A stretch of 64,000 nt of DNA from Platerodrilus igneus. Lineage: Eukaryota > Arthropoda > Insecta > Coleoptera > Lycidae. Shown here piece by piece: positions 21,788-33,040 of this stretch (position 1 is its first letter; each line of letters begins with the position of its first letter). A model generated the notes under the pieces. That model was given only the letters and a program-made list of their open reading frames with translations. It was not told where the DNA came from and did not search any database. Position numbers and translations under genes: made by a program. The stretch lies in contig JARFIW010000170.1 of the NCBI GenBank assembly GCA_036346225.1, positions 11,842,501-11,906,500 on the forward strand, read 5' to 3'.

Positions 21788-22066
21788 AGCTCATTGGCGT
21801 ATGTGTGTGACTACTGAGCCCAAGGTTCCGGGTTCGAATCCCGATACAATCCGTTTGAAAAATTTTAAACGAGGATTTTTTAAAAAAATTCTCGTTCGGA
21901 TGGGAGGTAAAATGTAGGTCCCGATGTGAGTATTGTTATGCACATTAAAGACTCCTACCTTGCTTAGAATAGCAAACGTTCGGCAAAATTCAAAATTTCC
22001 GGGTAGAGAAAATTCGCTTCCTGACCAATGTAGTATCTTCCAGTGGAGCATTGGAAGAAAAAAAAC
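21788..22066 (+). mobile_element. tRNA-derived SINE, copy 2
   Basis: Aligns with 11764-12065. The A-box side is shortened (a few bases missing from GTGGCGTAGTGG), while the B box GGTTCGAATCC is intact. The body carries the CTCGTTCGGATGGGAGG and CCTACCTTGC blocks. The target duplication is not clear; AATGTGTTG and AATGTAGTG at the ends are only similar. Inserted beside the hAT relic. Confidence 0.8.
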
Positions 22067-22345
22067 AAATGTAGTGTAACACGTTGAAGTAGCAATCGAG
22101 TTTTGTCACATATCAGATCTTCAATTAGAACAGACTTCCAATATTTATGATGGCAATTTATATGCATTTCAACTGTACTAGTTAATACTCCCACTGAATC
22201 TCGGTAAAATAAGACATAAAATCAGAAATCTCTCAATTGTATAAATAGAAACATGTTAAAAAATGTTTTCCAATTCCCAAATTATTGAATTTATATAAAA
22301 TTCACCAATAAAAATTAATCAGCTGATTTCACGTTAAGCGTATTG
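22067..22345. other. Short unassigned gap between SINE and BEL/Pao copy 2
   Basis: AT-rich with nothing recognised. It ends at the GCTAC target duplication (22346-22350). Confidence 0.4.
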
Positions 22346-22350
22346 GCTAC

Positions 22351-22913
22351 TGGACATACCTATGAGGTTGTAGCTAGAATATAGCAACGTACATACCTGG
22401 AGATATTATCGAAGGACGGAGTTTGCTGGTCCAACGATTAATAATCGACGAATTAATGGACTGTATGTTTATGATGTTGTAGTGCTTCCTCTGCAAGCCG
22501 AGACGAAATATCCATTAAACGACCAGTTTATTCTCACTTACAAAGTTCGCACTATTATGGCCATAAATAGCACTTGTGTAATTACAACCCTTTATTCCGA
22601 ACACTACACGATAATTAATGTTTTACATAACGAACCATGAAACGAGCTTCGAAAACATACCGAATTGTATGTTGCGTTAATAACGTCTTCACGTTTCAAA
22701 CGATTAACTACGACTCCCGCTCTTCTTACACTCTATTTAGGGGTGCAGGCAGGTCAAAACAAGTTTCTACCGGTTCGCACCTGATCATGCGTAACCTTCG
22801 TGATAAAAGGGGTGAGGTATTCAGGATGCATATTTCCAATGTCTACATTAATAGGATATAGGAGCGAGTCGTCTTCAAATTAAACTTAATAAAATAATAA
22901 AAAAGACCGAACA
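22351..22913 (-). repeat. BEL/Pao copy 2 3' LTR
   Basis: Pairs with 28489-29051. In element sense it starts TGTTCGGTC at 22913 and ends TCCA at 22351. Its last ~130 bp (22351-22480) differ from the 5' LTR at about 16 positions, while the other ~430 bp differ at only about two. A 74-codon plus-strand frame in it (22637-22861) is antisense chance. Confidence 0.9.
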
Positions 22914-22926
22914 TACCGCTCACCAA
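22914..22926 (-). promoter_or_regulatory. BEL/Pao copy 2 polypurine tract
   Basis: In element sense GGTGAGCGGTA lies directly before the 3' LTR, at the same place as GGTGGGCGGGA in copy 1. Confidence 0.6.
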
Positions 22927-23022
22927 AAATAATTAGAAACTAACTTATTTTTAAGCTAAAGATAGAACGATAATACAATAGGTTTTTACGTGAGTATATA
23001 CAACAACACAAAAAAAACTATA

Positions 23023-23817
23023 TTACTGTACAGGCAGTAAGCATAACTTAACCAGTGGTCGTTTGATTAACCCTTGGCTAGTTTTTACAGTAGCAACCCG
23101 AATAACTCCATCATTACCCGGATGCACTTCAACGATGCGTCCTAAACACCATTTTAACGGAGGAGTGTTCATTTCCCTAAGAAGCACTAACGAACCGATA
23201 TTTACCTGATTTGATTGATTAATGAACCGTTTATTTTTCTGTTGTAGAGTGTGCAAATACTCTACACTCCATCTTTTCCAAAAGGTTTGGTGTATTTGTT
23301 GTAGCAGTTGCCACCGATCTAACCGAGACACTTTGGTATTCAACAAGTCTGGATCCGGTAGAGCCGAGACTGGACCGAGAGTTAAAAAATGACCTGGTGT
23401 TAAATACGAAAAGTCATTAGGGTCTGTGCTCAACGCACATAATGGGCGTGAGTTCAGCACCGCTTCAATCTGCGCCAATACTGTGCACAATTCCTCATAC
23501 GTTAAAATCTGATCACCTACTACACGATATAAGTGACCTTTCACAGATTTAATCCCAGATTCCCAGAGACCTCCGAAGTGAGGAGAACCAGGCGGATTAA
23601 AAACGAATTCGATACTTTCCGACTCCACTGAAATTTTCATCATTTCTTTCAAGGCTCGAGAGGCACCCACAAAGTTAGTTCCACAATCCGAATATATTTT
23701 TAAACAACGACCTCGTCGAGCGATGAATCGCCGCAAAGCTGCAATAAATGCTTCCGAAGATAAACTCGATGCCAATTCTAAATGAATGGCTTTGTGCTTA
23801 AACACACAAACAAACAA
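23023..23817 (-). pseudogene. BEL/Pao integrase core and DUF5641-like tail, copy 2
   Basis: 264-codon minus frame. It has KAIHLELASSLSSEAF, YSDCGTNFVGASR with the second catalytic Asp, and PHFGGLWESGIKSVKGH with the catalytic Glu. A long linker is followed by LGRIVEVHPGNDGVIRV and KTSQGLIKRPLVKLCLLP, the tail domain. It joins the upstream integrase piece across a one-base loss in an A run at about 23810, so the true start is not the Met shown. The predicted enzyme inserts the cDNA into the genome. All catalytic residues are present; only the frame is broken. Confidence 0.88.
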
Positions 23818-24680
23818 ATATAAGCTTTAGTAATCCGTGGGCCTCTAGTCCTATTGAATGTAATATTAAAAGGTCCACCATAATCAACTCCGGAATTGAG
23901 AAAAGCCTTTCCTGGAGTGACTCGGGGAGAGGGTAAATTTCCCATCGAAGGCGATAATAAGGGAGGATTAGTCCTAAAACAACGAACACAAGGTTTCAAG
24001 CAAGCTTTTACTGCTCCCTTTGCTGAAATAATCCAAAAATTTTGAGCAAGCAAAAATAATGTAGTGCGCACACCCGAATGTAAATATTTGACATGACAAT
24101 CCATAATAATAAGTTCCGTCAATTTATGCGACTTTGGTAAAAGTAACGGATATTTTGCATCAAATCCTAACTGCGAATTTTTCAATCTGCCGCCCACCCT
24201 AAGCAAACCCCGATCATCAATAAATGGGCTCAAAGGGCGAAACTGCTTAGATATAGGTTTCTTATGAATACAATTGTCAAGTTCCTTTTGAAATACTTCC
24301 GACTGTACATTTTTCACCAGAATATGCAATGAAGATTGCAATTCCTGACTTAAAATGTTTCCCACCAATCGTTCTGAACGAGCAACTCTCAAGTTACATG
24401 CGAATCGTCTACAAAACGAAAGTACTCTTAATAGTCTCTGTAATGTTGAGAATTTGTACAACAAACAATCAAAGAAATTTTCCTGAGAAATTACCAAAAA
24501 TGTTTTCGTAACTCTCTCTTCCGTAGGCAACGTATCCTCTATTTCTAATACCTTACTGGAAGGCCAATTCCTTTTTGCAACCAATAACCAAGGAGGACCC
24601 GCCCACCATAAGGGATGGTTGACCAGCTCGAGCGAATAAACCACGAGAAGCACAATCTGCGGGATTGTACTTGACTCCAC
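23818..24680 (-). pseudogene. BEL/Pao integrase N-terminal zinc-binding part, copy 2
   Basis: Begins with the RNase H/integrase linker (LVNHPLWWAGPPWL). It contains the LLRVGGRLKNSQL and LPKSHKLTELIIMDCH motifs, the CLKPCVRCF cysteine pair and the first catalytic Asp context GVDYGGPF. The start is a frame entry: at the upstream end it overlaps the RNase H frame, showing a frameshift near 24600. It corresponds to 10950-11763 in copy 1 and 33992-34237 in copy 3. Confidence 0.85.
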
Positions 24681-25212
24681 ATGATACCATTTTGAAGGAG
24701 CTACGTGACTGGATACGAGCTATCCGATTTGCAACAAAGGTTTTCCATTTATTCGGCGTTGATTGAATCCACGCTAATACCACCTTTGAATCCGACCAAG
24801 CAAAAATATCTGCGAACTCCAAAATATCTTTAAATGTCACCATGACAAAATGAATTAATTCCGATAGTAATACTGCAGCACAGAGTTCCAATCTTGGCAA
24901 TGTTATCTTGCTGAGTGGTGCTACCTTTGACTTAGCACATACCAAAGAAACGACAATGTTATGATCCATATCCACACAACGAAAATAAATTACTGCAGCA
25001 TATCCTGCCTCAGAGGCATCACAAAAACCATGTAACTCTATTTTTTGTAAGTTATCTCCAACGAATCTACGAGGAATTTCTATATTCGAAACTTCCTGTA
25101 AATCGGATATAAACTTTCTCCATTTTTGAACGAACTTATTATGAGGTTCTTGATCCCAATCTAACCCCAATAACCATAATTCTTGGATAAACCGTTTAGC
25201 GAAGAACACCAC
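24600..25212 (-). pseudogene. BEL/Pao RNase H, copy 2
   Basis: Motifs in order: ELHGFCDASEAGYAAV (first acidic residue), LPRLELCAAVLLSEL (Glu), WSDSKVVLAWI (Asp), then VANRIARIQ and YNPADCASRG. This is the Pao-type RNase H that degrades the RNA strand during reverse transcription. The upstream join to reverse transcriptase is one base short in a T run at about 25215. The catalytic acidic residues are retained. Confidence 0.85.
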
Positions 25213-25217
25213 TGGCG

Positions 25218-26177
25218 CTAAAGACCAAGCGGATCGAAAATTCTAGCTATTTCCGACAAAATATTACGTTTAGTGCATTGTCTTTGTTGCACATGAATAG
25301 TGTATGCAAAAACATCTGACGAAGGTCGCCACTGAAGACCTAAAATTTTCAAAGAACTGTTTACATTATCTTGAAATGACAATGTTTCCATTTGACCTAA
25401 ATTTGAGAAGCTTGCAAGAACTTCTACCGAATTACTGCACCACTTGCGCAGTTCGAATCCTCCAGATTTACAAAGGGCATTCAATTCAATGACAAGTTGT
25501 TTTGCTGTTGCAATCGAATCACAACCTGTTACTACATCATCTACATACGTATCTTCGACCATGGCCTTTGCAGCAAGAGGGAAATTAGATGCTTGTAGCT
25601 TTGCTAGTTCTTGGATGGTACGTAATGCTAAAAATGGCGATGATGCCAACCCATATGTGACAGTATTTAACTGAAAGTCACAAATAGATTCCGAAGGCGT
25701 ATCTCTCCAAACAATGCGTTGATAGTTACGCTGACTTTCTTTAACGAGAATTTGTCTATACATCTGCTTTATATCTGCAGATATGACTACACGATGTACT
25801 CGAAAATTCAACAATAAAACAATTATATCTTTTTGCAAAGCAGGACCAACTAACAAATTATCATTCAAAGAATTACCTGCAGCATCCTTGCACGGGGCGT
25901 CGAATACTACTCTCAATTTAGTGGTAGTACTGTCTACTTTATGTACTGCATGATGCGGTATATAATACAAATTACTACATTTTAGAGAATCTACTGAAGG
26001 GACCTTAACCTTAGTCATATGACCACTGTCAAGATAGTCTCTCATAAATTCTTTGTAGCTCGAATACAAATCCAAATCCTTTAATAAACGACGTTCCAAA
26101 CTCAAAAATCTACGAACTGCAATTTCTCTAGAATTACAAAACAAAGGTTCCGAATTTTTCAATGGCAATGAAACCAC
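25218..26177 (-). pseudogene. BEL/Pao reverse transcriptase, copy 2
   Basis: 319-codon minus frame. It has LRVVFDAPCKD near residue 88, the ISADIKQMY motif (first catalytic Asp) at 132-140, VTYGLASSPF at 173-182, and the TYVDDVVTG active site (YVDD 211-214). It ends with RKW and the IFDPLGL motif typical of Pao reverse transcriptases. No internal stop, so the polymerase domain is intact as sequence. Upstream, the frame breaks against the protease frame near 26165 (one base short in a T run). The enzyme copies element RNA to cDNA. Confidence 0.9.
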
Positions 26178-26758
26178 AAATCTTCCAGTTTATCCCTCGA
26201 ATAATTTTCACAAAAATCTTGTTCACTTTTCTCTTCCTCAGGCGAACGATGCACTGTGGAAGGAATATTCTCCAATTCCCAAAATTTACGAATGTCCACA
26301 TCAAGTGGTTCTACCACTGCACAGAATGAAGTAAGCGAACAAGTAGGAGATACCACTTTACCTGTTAGTACCCACCCCAAAGTAGTATGAATGGCAACGG
26401 GTTCAAATGCATTGCCCCAACGTGATTCATTTAATATTATTTGAGCAAATACGTCTGCTCCCAAAAGCATTTCGATTGGCTGCGGAACATCAAATTTTGC
26501 ATCAGCCGACTGTAAATCTTGAATATGTGGCCAATTATTTATTGGTAGTTTAGTAGACGGCAATCGATCACAAATCGTAGGCAAGATAAAACATTCAGTC
26601 TTGTATAGAGGTGACGATAAACCAAGTGGACTAACAAAACACAATGCCTTGCCAGACACTGAAGATGACTTCAAACCTAATCCCTGAACCGTGACTTCAG
26701 TTTTAGCTTTCCTTAACCCTAACTTCTGCCGACATTTTTCTGTAATAAAGCTTTCCAT
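26159..26758 (-). pseudogene. BEL/Pao protease region, copy 2
   Basis: 199-codon frame covering most of the DUF1758-type retropepsin-like domain. It includes the ALCFVSPLG strand, the MLLGADVFAQI motif (the ILG-like end of the protease) and TTLGWVLTGKV before the linker to reverse transcriptase. The N-terminal catalytic Asp motif expected near the zinc fingers lies across the frame break at about 26760 (an LIDNGS-like reading just upstream). The enzyme processes the polyprotein. Confidence 0.7.
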
Positions 26759-26765
26759 ACTTCCA

Positions 26766-27418
26766 TTATCGATTAAAGTTCGAACAGAATGTAATTGACC
26801 GAATAATCTTGTGCGAAACCACCGCTGTAGCTAACAACGTGGTGGTATGGTCTAACGACGTTGATATTAACGAATTAGTAGTGGTTTGTTGTTGAATAAC
26901 CTGTTGGTTAACCACCGAACTTTCTTCAGTTGAAGATGACGAACTATTAATTGATGTGGTTCTCTGCGGAGAAACTGGTGCCCGACGATTTCCAAAATGT
27001 AATAAGGTATTATGATTTTGGCACATTCTCTACAATTCCACTGGCAACGACAATCTTTCACCGAATGTGCATCACCTAAACAACGAATACACAACTTGTG
27101 CCTTTTACCACCTCATAACGTTCTTGAGGGGATTTATCCAACAATTGCTTGCATTTATACAATGGATGCGAAGCTTGACACAAAATGCACTTTCTATCAG
27201 TAGAAGTAGCGACAAACGAATTTCTAGGCGCCGACGATGCGCTAGCGAATTTTCTAGTATCTGAAGCACCGAATTTTATGCTTTCGAGTTTTCGAAGAAG
27301 TATCTAATGAAACAATCTCACTAACTTCCCACACCTTACATTGCCTTTCTACAAATGCTCTTAAATCCTTAAATGTAGGAACATCTACCACATTCTCCAA
27401 CTCAAACCTTTTAGAGTT
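26766..27418 (-). pseudogene. BEL/Pao gag C-terminus with zinc fingers, copy 2
   Basis: Contains CIRCLGDAHSVKDC (C-x2-C-x4-H-x4-C) followed by CRECAK and HNTLLHFGNRRAP in overlapping frames, equivalent to 10571-10878 in copy 1. The stretch 27100-27418 carries the gag/zinc-finger linker (ELENVVDVPTFKDLRAFVE and QCKVWEVSEIVSL readings) with at least two frame changes. Confidence 0.75.
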
Positions 27419-28204
27419 TCACTGTCTAATTTTTGGATAACAAATTAAAAGTGCGAAATCCCACAAGTCGATTTCTAATTTTTCCAATGCAAACAAATAT
27501 TCATCGATGCAATTAATCAAACTTCTTAATTGTTTATGCGAATTTACCGTACTAATTTTCGAACATCTCTCAAGCGAGTTCCAATAAGTGGATGCTAATA
27601 ACCTTTTGGATTGAAAACGGTTTACTAAAATGTCATACGCCTTTTGATACGAATCATTCCCAATTGGAATATGTTTAATCAAAGCATGTGTACTCGAATC
27701 AATGTTATCTAACAAATACATGAATTTCTGAATTGGCAACAATCTATCATTCTCATGAACCAATTTTTCAAAAACTGATCGAAAACTCTCCCAATCGACA
27801 ATCTTACCGGAAAAGCGAATTATTTTTAACAAAGGGTGGGGGAGGTTACCACTAACGGGAACAACATCATGCGGTCCTGTAGCTGACATACCAATAACCG
27901 GTTTAACATCTTTCGCGAATTCCACTTTAAATTTAGCAGCGAAAATTTTAATTTCCGTAACTAGATTACCTATCTCTATCCTCAAAGCACGATACTCCTC
28001 TAATTCCACCGACTCTTCCACAACGACCGTCTGACACAAAAGTTTAAAATCTGATTCGACTTCTTTCGCAGAATCCAGCCAAACGTCTATCACACAACAG
28101 TTATTTTCCGCTCTACCAATTTCTCTCATATTATCAAGAATACTATTTAATCTACTCCACGCTGTTTTAGCTTCTAAAATAATCGTTTCCAATTTATTAC
28201 TCAT
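27419..28204 (-). CDS. BEL/Pao gag (capsid-like) protein, copy 2
   Basis: 261-codon frame from ATG 28204, homologous over its length to 9631-10392. It has an N-terminal helical part (KTAWSRLNSILDNM), the IIRFSGKIVDWESF motif near 147 and VNRFQSKRLLASTYW near 212. DUF1759-type gag. It ends by frameshift at LICYPKIRQ, almost the same place as copy 1 (NLLSKN). Shared position of the break in two copies may mean an old loss or a common homopolymer problem. Confidence 0.85.
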   Translation of the reverse strand: MSNKLETIILEAKTAWSRLNSILDNMREIGRAENNCCVIDVWLDSAKEVESDFKLLCQTVVVEESVELEEYRALRIEIGNLVTEIKIFAAKFKVEFAKDVKPVIGMSATGPHDVVPVSGNLPHPLLKIIRFSGKIVDWESFRSVFEKLVHENDRLLPIQKFMYLLDNIDSSTHALIKHIPIGNDSYQKAYDILVNRFQSKRLLASTYWNSLERCSKISTVNSHKQLRSLINCIDEYLFALEKLEIDLWDFALLICYPKIRQ

Positions 28205-28469
28205 TTTGAATATTAAATAACAAGCATAAATTAACTATGTTATAAAAACGACGAAATTTCTAATTATATTACTATTTGAAAGCGACTCCAAGTTTGTAGG
28301 TAAGGAATAAGGAGATTTTATAGAAGTAAACAAACACAAGTGTTTACAACCTGCACCAAACGACGAATTATTCACGCACCAATCACGTGATACGAATACA
28401 ACCGACACCAACGACAGCTGCACTATACCCTGAGGGTACAAAGTTCATTAACTACACCGTTAACGATAT

Positions 28470-28488
28470 ACGGCGACGAAGCGACCAA
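28470..28488 (-). promoter_or_regulatory. BEL/Pao copy 2 primer-binding site candidate
   Basis: In element sense TGGTCGCTTCGTCGCCG follows the 5' LTR after one base. TGG complements the CCA tail of a tRNA. I could not assign the tRNA species with confidence. Confidence 0.5.
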
Positions 28489-29051
28489 TGTACGTACCTA
28501 TGAGGTTGTAGCTAGAATATAGCAAGTAACATACCTGGAGATACGATCAAAGGACGAAGTTTGCTGGTCCAACGATTAATAACCAACGACCTTGTGGACT
28601 GTATTTTTATGATGTTGTAGTGCTTCCTCTGCAAGCCGAGACGAAATATCCATTAAACGACCAGTTTATTCTCACTTACAAAGTTCGCACTATTATGGCC
28701 ATAAATAGCACTTGTGTAATTACAACCCTTTATTCCGAACACTACACGATAATTAATGTTTTACATAACGAACCATGAAACGAGCTTCGAAAACATACCG
28801 AATTGTATGTTGCGTTAATAACGTCTTCACGTTTCAAACGATTAACTACGACTCCCGCTCTTCTTACACTCTATTTAGGGGTGCAGGCAGGTCAAAACAA
28901 GTTTCTACCGGTTCACACCTGATCACGCGTAACCTTCGTGATAAAAGGGGTGAGGTATTCAGGATGCATATTTCCAATGTCTACATTAATAGGATATAGG
29001 AGCGAGTCGTCTTCAAATTAAACTTAATAAAATAATAAAAAAGACCGAACA
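28489..29051 (-). repeat. BEL/Pao copy 2 5' LTR
   Basis: 563 bp, same length as its partner 22351-22913. In element sense it starts TGTTCGGTC at 29051. Divergence is concentrated in the U5-side ~130 bp (28489-28618). The 29052-29056 GCTAC flank completes the target duplication. Confidence 0.9.
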
Positions 29052-29056
29052 GCTAC

Positions 29057-32000
29057 CATAGGAAAGTCGATCCCAGGTCGCAACACAAATTGAAGGCAAT
29101 CATTCTTTTAAACTTTAAAAATTTTTGCTTAGTGTACTCAAACCAAATATTTCAAACATCAATAAATCAAAGTAACCTTCAATTTATGTCATAAACGTCA
29201 AACTTGAAGTTTTTATTATTTTGACAACGATCCTAGGTCATGGATCGAAACGTAAATAAAATAGATTTTAAAAACTATGAGTGGTTTCATTCCCAAAGAA
29301 GATTAAGAAGAATGTACTAGTTAATTTGAGAACGTACCAGAAATTATGCAAATAACATTCTCAAGATTTTCTATTGTAATCTAAATAACTCTTAAATGCA
29401 AAATTCTTGTACCTGTCAATCAAGTTCATCTGAAAGAAGTTATGCCGCAGGGTCTATCAATCTTCCTTTATGTACAAACGCTTCGTTTACGTTCTAACAT
29501 AATAATTATTCTGGTCACAGCTAGACATAACGGCATTATAATAGTTTGTCATTCTTTAAATATGTAATTTCCTCTTAGTTGAAACCTAAACTCTTTATCT
29601 TGCTGGCATGAATTCGTTAGCTATTTAGCAGGTGTACTATATTGATCACCTGTTTTGAATATTTTCTCCTCATTATCTTTTGGTATTATACATTCAGTAT
29701 ATTTGTGCTGTCTGCTGAGCGTACTGTAAATGGTTATAAACCAGAACGGAAAAGGAAATAATGAGCAACAGCATTCTGAAAGTTCGAGGAAGCAATTTGG
29801 GTCCATCAAACTAAAACGATGCAGTTTATATCTTTATATTGTAGGTTTAAAATTGTACCTTTAGGTTATGTTTGATATATGCATATTTTAAATTTACCTC
29901 CAAATGTAATATTTGTATTTCCCACCACCTAAACATTACCTATTTACATTCGTATTGGTTATAGAGAGCAATTGTGTCGAGGGATTCGCGTGATGGTGTC
30001 CGGTTTAAAAAAAAAGTGAACCTGACTATTATGTTTGTAAATTTAAGAAAATTCTTATGTTAAATAAAGTTTATATTTAGGAAATATGTCCGTTATTCTG
30101 CTAACCCATGAATAGATTACAATATAAAGGTCATATAACTAGGACGCTATCTTAAAGAAACTCCTGAAATAGAACTGTATTCAGAAATTTACTTACTGTT
30201 CAAACTTTATACCGTTGGAGGTTTAGCGATTAACACTTCCAACGACCATATCGTTTATTGTTGTTTGCTGCGCATATGGCGAAGTGATATGATTATTTCG
30301 CCATACAGACATAGTATTGAATCGCCTTTCGCCGGCATCACCGCTAATGCTGTCGACGAGTGCCGAAGTGTTTGTACCCGACCAGGTTGCGTCAATTGGG
30401 AACAATGCACTAGGTTCGCGAGACTCCAATGGTGAATGCAATTGTAAGGTAAGCAGACAATTAATGATCGGTTTGATCAGTATTAATGTTTGTCACGCCA
30501 ATACCTCCAATTGTATACTTACACCCCTTTCGTAAATTACAGTCCACTTGCTAAGCTTTGGGAATCGTTCTGGAGCTGTTTCAATTTTACATACACTCAA
30601 ATGTTTACCGCACATTTACAAACAGGAACACGATTCTTGTGCATCACATGCCATTTTGAGCTTTGGCTGATTTCAGTGTAAGAACAAGATATTTCTGTTT
30701 ATCGATTTCACTTAGCACAAGCATTTTTATTTCACCTTTCTGCATTTAGCTGAAATAAACACAGTGTTTTGACTTCTAAGATTATGCTTTTGGATATTGT
30801 GTAAGATATCATTAATCATAGTCAGTTGTAGACAATGGTTGTTGTAAAAAATTGTGAACGTCATGTTCTGTTATGGAAGAGAGAAGGGTAGTGACTTGAC
30901 GCATACGTCCTTAATGTTCAGTTTGCAGTACTTGGTCTTAACTATTAATGCTTTGTTCAGAAAACGTCCAAAAATATGAAGACCGACATTTATAATCTGA
31001 AAATTATCCAAAAGGTGCACAGGAAGGTAGTGTTATCTCTTTATTGTCCATCAATCAACAGGAGCGGGAGGGTGGGGGGTTGTGCGTGAAAATACTTACT
31101 ATGACTGAACACGGGCTGTATAATCATGCAATTAGCTCTAACACAATGCCCCTTTATAGTTATCAATGTTTAATTATCGATAATTATTTAAGGTTATGTC
31201 GCAAATGTAACAAATCAGGTTAATTAGTAAATTACATTTACAACTGTAGTAAATTGCATCGCAAATTTAGTATTTGTAACCGTACATGCTGTAAAGGTTA
31301 ATAAAGGTTAATAATCACTTTCATTTAAAAATCATCACATGTATTTAACTTTTATCACTTCACAAATCACTAACATTATCGTCTACATAAACACTAATAA
31401 TTAATGGACGGATGCACACCTTCTGTATCAATAAATACTTCTTTATCCCACCAGCTCAAATTCTTGTTCTGTATAAGTAACTGTTTTCACCCATACTTGA
31501 GGAATAATTCTTGAAAGAACGTTTTTGTGAGGCTGATATAGAAAATGCGTGTTTCTGAACATTTTACAGCTCGGAAAGTACGTTGTTGTCAAGCTAGATC
31601 GGTAAAGTGACATACGAGAATGGAAAAGTGATACAAGAGCTTGGAAAAACGATTGTGAAGCTCAAATGTGAACAATTACATTAAAAACAAAGAAGGCATG
31701 TTACGTCAGTAGCCATGACAGTACTGCTTTTATCTGTTGGTAAGTTCTTGTGAATTAATTGTTACAAGTTTGTAAATTATTTAAAGATTGTTGTAGTTCT
31801 ATTATTGTCAAATTATTCTGTAAACTGCATGCTCACCTTGTAAAGTGCCACTTTCCGAGCTTGGCACGTAAATAACTATTTCCAAGTTGTTAATGACTTT
31901 TCTACAAACATACCACTGCTTCCAACATGATATCAATAGTGTACCTTTGTTATACTGCATATTTGTTCGATAGGGTTGAAATTACAGTGATATGGAGGAA

Positions 32001-32346
32001 ATTGCAGTACTGAATGTCCATATTTTTCGTCTAACCTGTAAAATGCGTATTATGATTGAGGTTTATTACTAAAAAATGATCAACAATTGATTTAAATGTC
32101 ACCCAAAGCACACCAAACTTACTGTTTTAACACTTTCACTTCATTATACCCGATTTCAAATTCTATGTTATTTGGAGTGTTGAATTTTACTATTGGTTTA
32201 AAATGAACTATAACAATAGCAGCAAATTCTTACTCTGCGCATGAGAGCAGAAGAATTACCAGCGGCTCACTAGACCGAGCGGTTAGATACTATGCCACTC
32301 AAACTGCTATGCATGTGCGCTAAATCATAAGTTTTTGTTGACCTTT
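29057..32346. other. 3.3-kb AT-rich stretch, mostly unassigned
   Basis: No transposon domain recognised. It has one GC-richer segment (30200-30450, listed separately). A duplicated AAAGGTTAATAA at 31297-31313 and several short AT repeats are seen. No RNA gene was recognised. Confidence 0.45.
30274..30449 (+). CDS. Weak candidate exon in a CpG-richer segment
   Basis: A GC- and CpG-richer block in AT-rich DNA. A plus frame opens after TGA near 30278 and runs through SPASPLMLSTSAEVFVPDQV and NGECNCK to a consensus donor AAG|GTAAGC at 30449/30450. No acceptor or start codon context is convincing, and the minus strand is also open here (30223-30441). It could be a first exon near a promoter, an exon of another gene, or a relic. 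Confidence 0.2.
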
Positions 32347-32460
32347 CAGCAGCAAAAAAGGTCTTGGAATGACGGATTTATTAAATAGCTATTATTTAAA
32401 GTATGAACACACTCATCAAAACAAAAATGTCCAAGAAGAGTGTACAAGGAAATCTCGTAT
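32347..32460 (+). repeat. Dispersed repeat R1, copy b
   Basis: Partner of 19485-19597. It is followed within about 100 bp by repeat R3, which does not occur next to the other copy. Confidence 0.6.
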
Positions 32461-32564
32461 GAAAGCTTAAATAATTGTTGAGGAAAGTGCCAAACATGTT
32501 ACTGAATATAGTATTTTCAGGCAGAATAGCGCAGTTGTATTGTCTACGATAAAGTTTGTTACGT

Positions 32565-32865
32565 ACAGTTTTGGCCCCAGAAAACCCCAGCTGGTTATCC
32601 ACCGAAAAATGCGGTGATGTACTCTGCTAGAAATCCTGTCTCGATAAAACACCGAAAACCCCGACTGTACAAACAAAAATGATTGTCGACTAACTCAGTG
32701 GGATAGGCGGAGTAAGTGTTTGAAGAGGGTTCCAAAATGATGTTGGGTATGAAATATATCTTATTTGGGAAGTCTCTTGGACGCCACGTAGTCTCGCACA
32801 AAAGAGTGCCAAAATATGAGATCAGGAGAGCGATTCTGGCTTAAAATTTTCCTGAAAAATCGTTA
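32565..32865 (-). repeat. Dispersed repeat R3, copy a
   Basis: In minus sense it reads AGCCAGAATCGCTCTCCTGA, then GAGTTAGTCGACAATCATT, and ends TTCTGGGGCCAAAACTGTA, matching 50905-51211 on the plus strand. Not assigned to a known family; minus-strand frames (32396-32801) have no motif. Confidence 0.65.
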
Positions 32866-33040
32866 ATTGCTTAAATTTAAAACAAACCTTAACCATAAGA
32901 ACTTCGAAAACCCCTTTTAAAACTGACAGTTGAAAGAAAGGTATTCTAAAATCAAACGTTGCATGACCTGAAGTTTCAATCATGCCTCTAAGTAATTCCA
33001 AAATAATTTATTACAACAAAATTGTAACTATACTTTCATA

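Larger units (their letters stand above)
22351..29051 (-). mobile_element. BEL/Pao retrotransposon copy 2, near full length, with TSD
   Basis: 6.7-kb element on the minus strand with 563-bp LTRs and a perfect 5-bp target duplication GCTAC (22346-22350 and 29052-29056). In transcription order it holds gag, zinc fingers, protease, reverse transcriptase, RNase H, integrase and a DUF5641-like tail. Every domain is recognisable, but the reading frame is broken at each junction. In three breaks I followed (about 25215, 23810 and 26165) the sequence is one base short in a run of A or T. It is the best-preserved reference in the window for the other two BEL/Pao copies. Confidence 0.93.

Noticed and set aside
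22637..22861. 74-codon plus-strand frame, almost identical at 28775-28999
   Set aside because: Both copies lie antisense inside the LTRs of BEL/Pao copy 2; conservation is explained by LTR identity.
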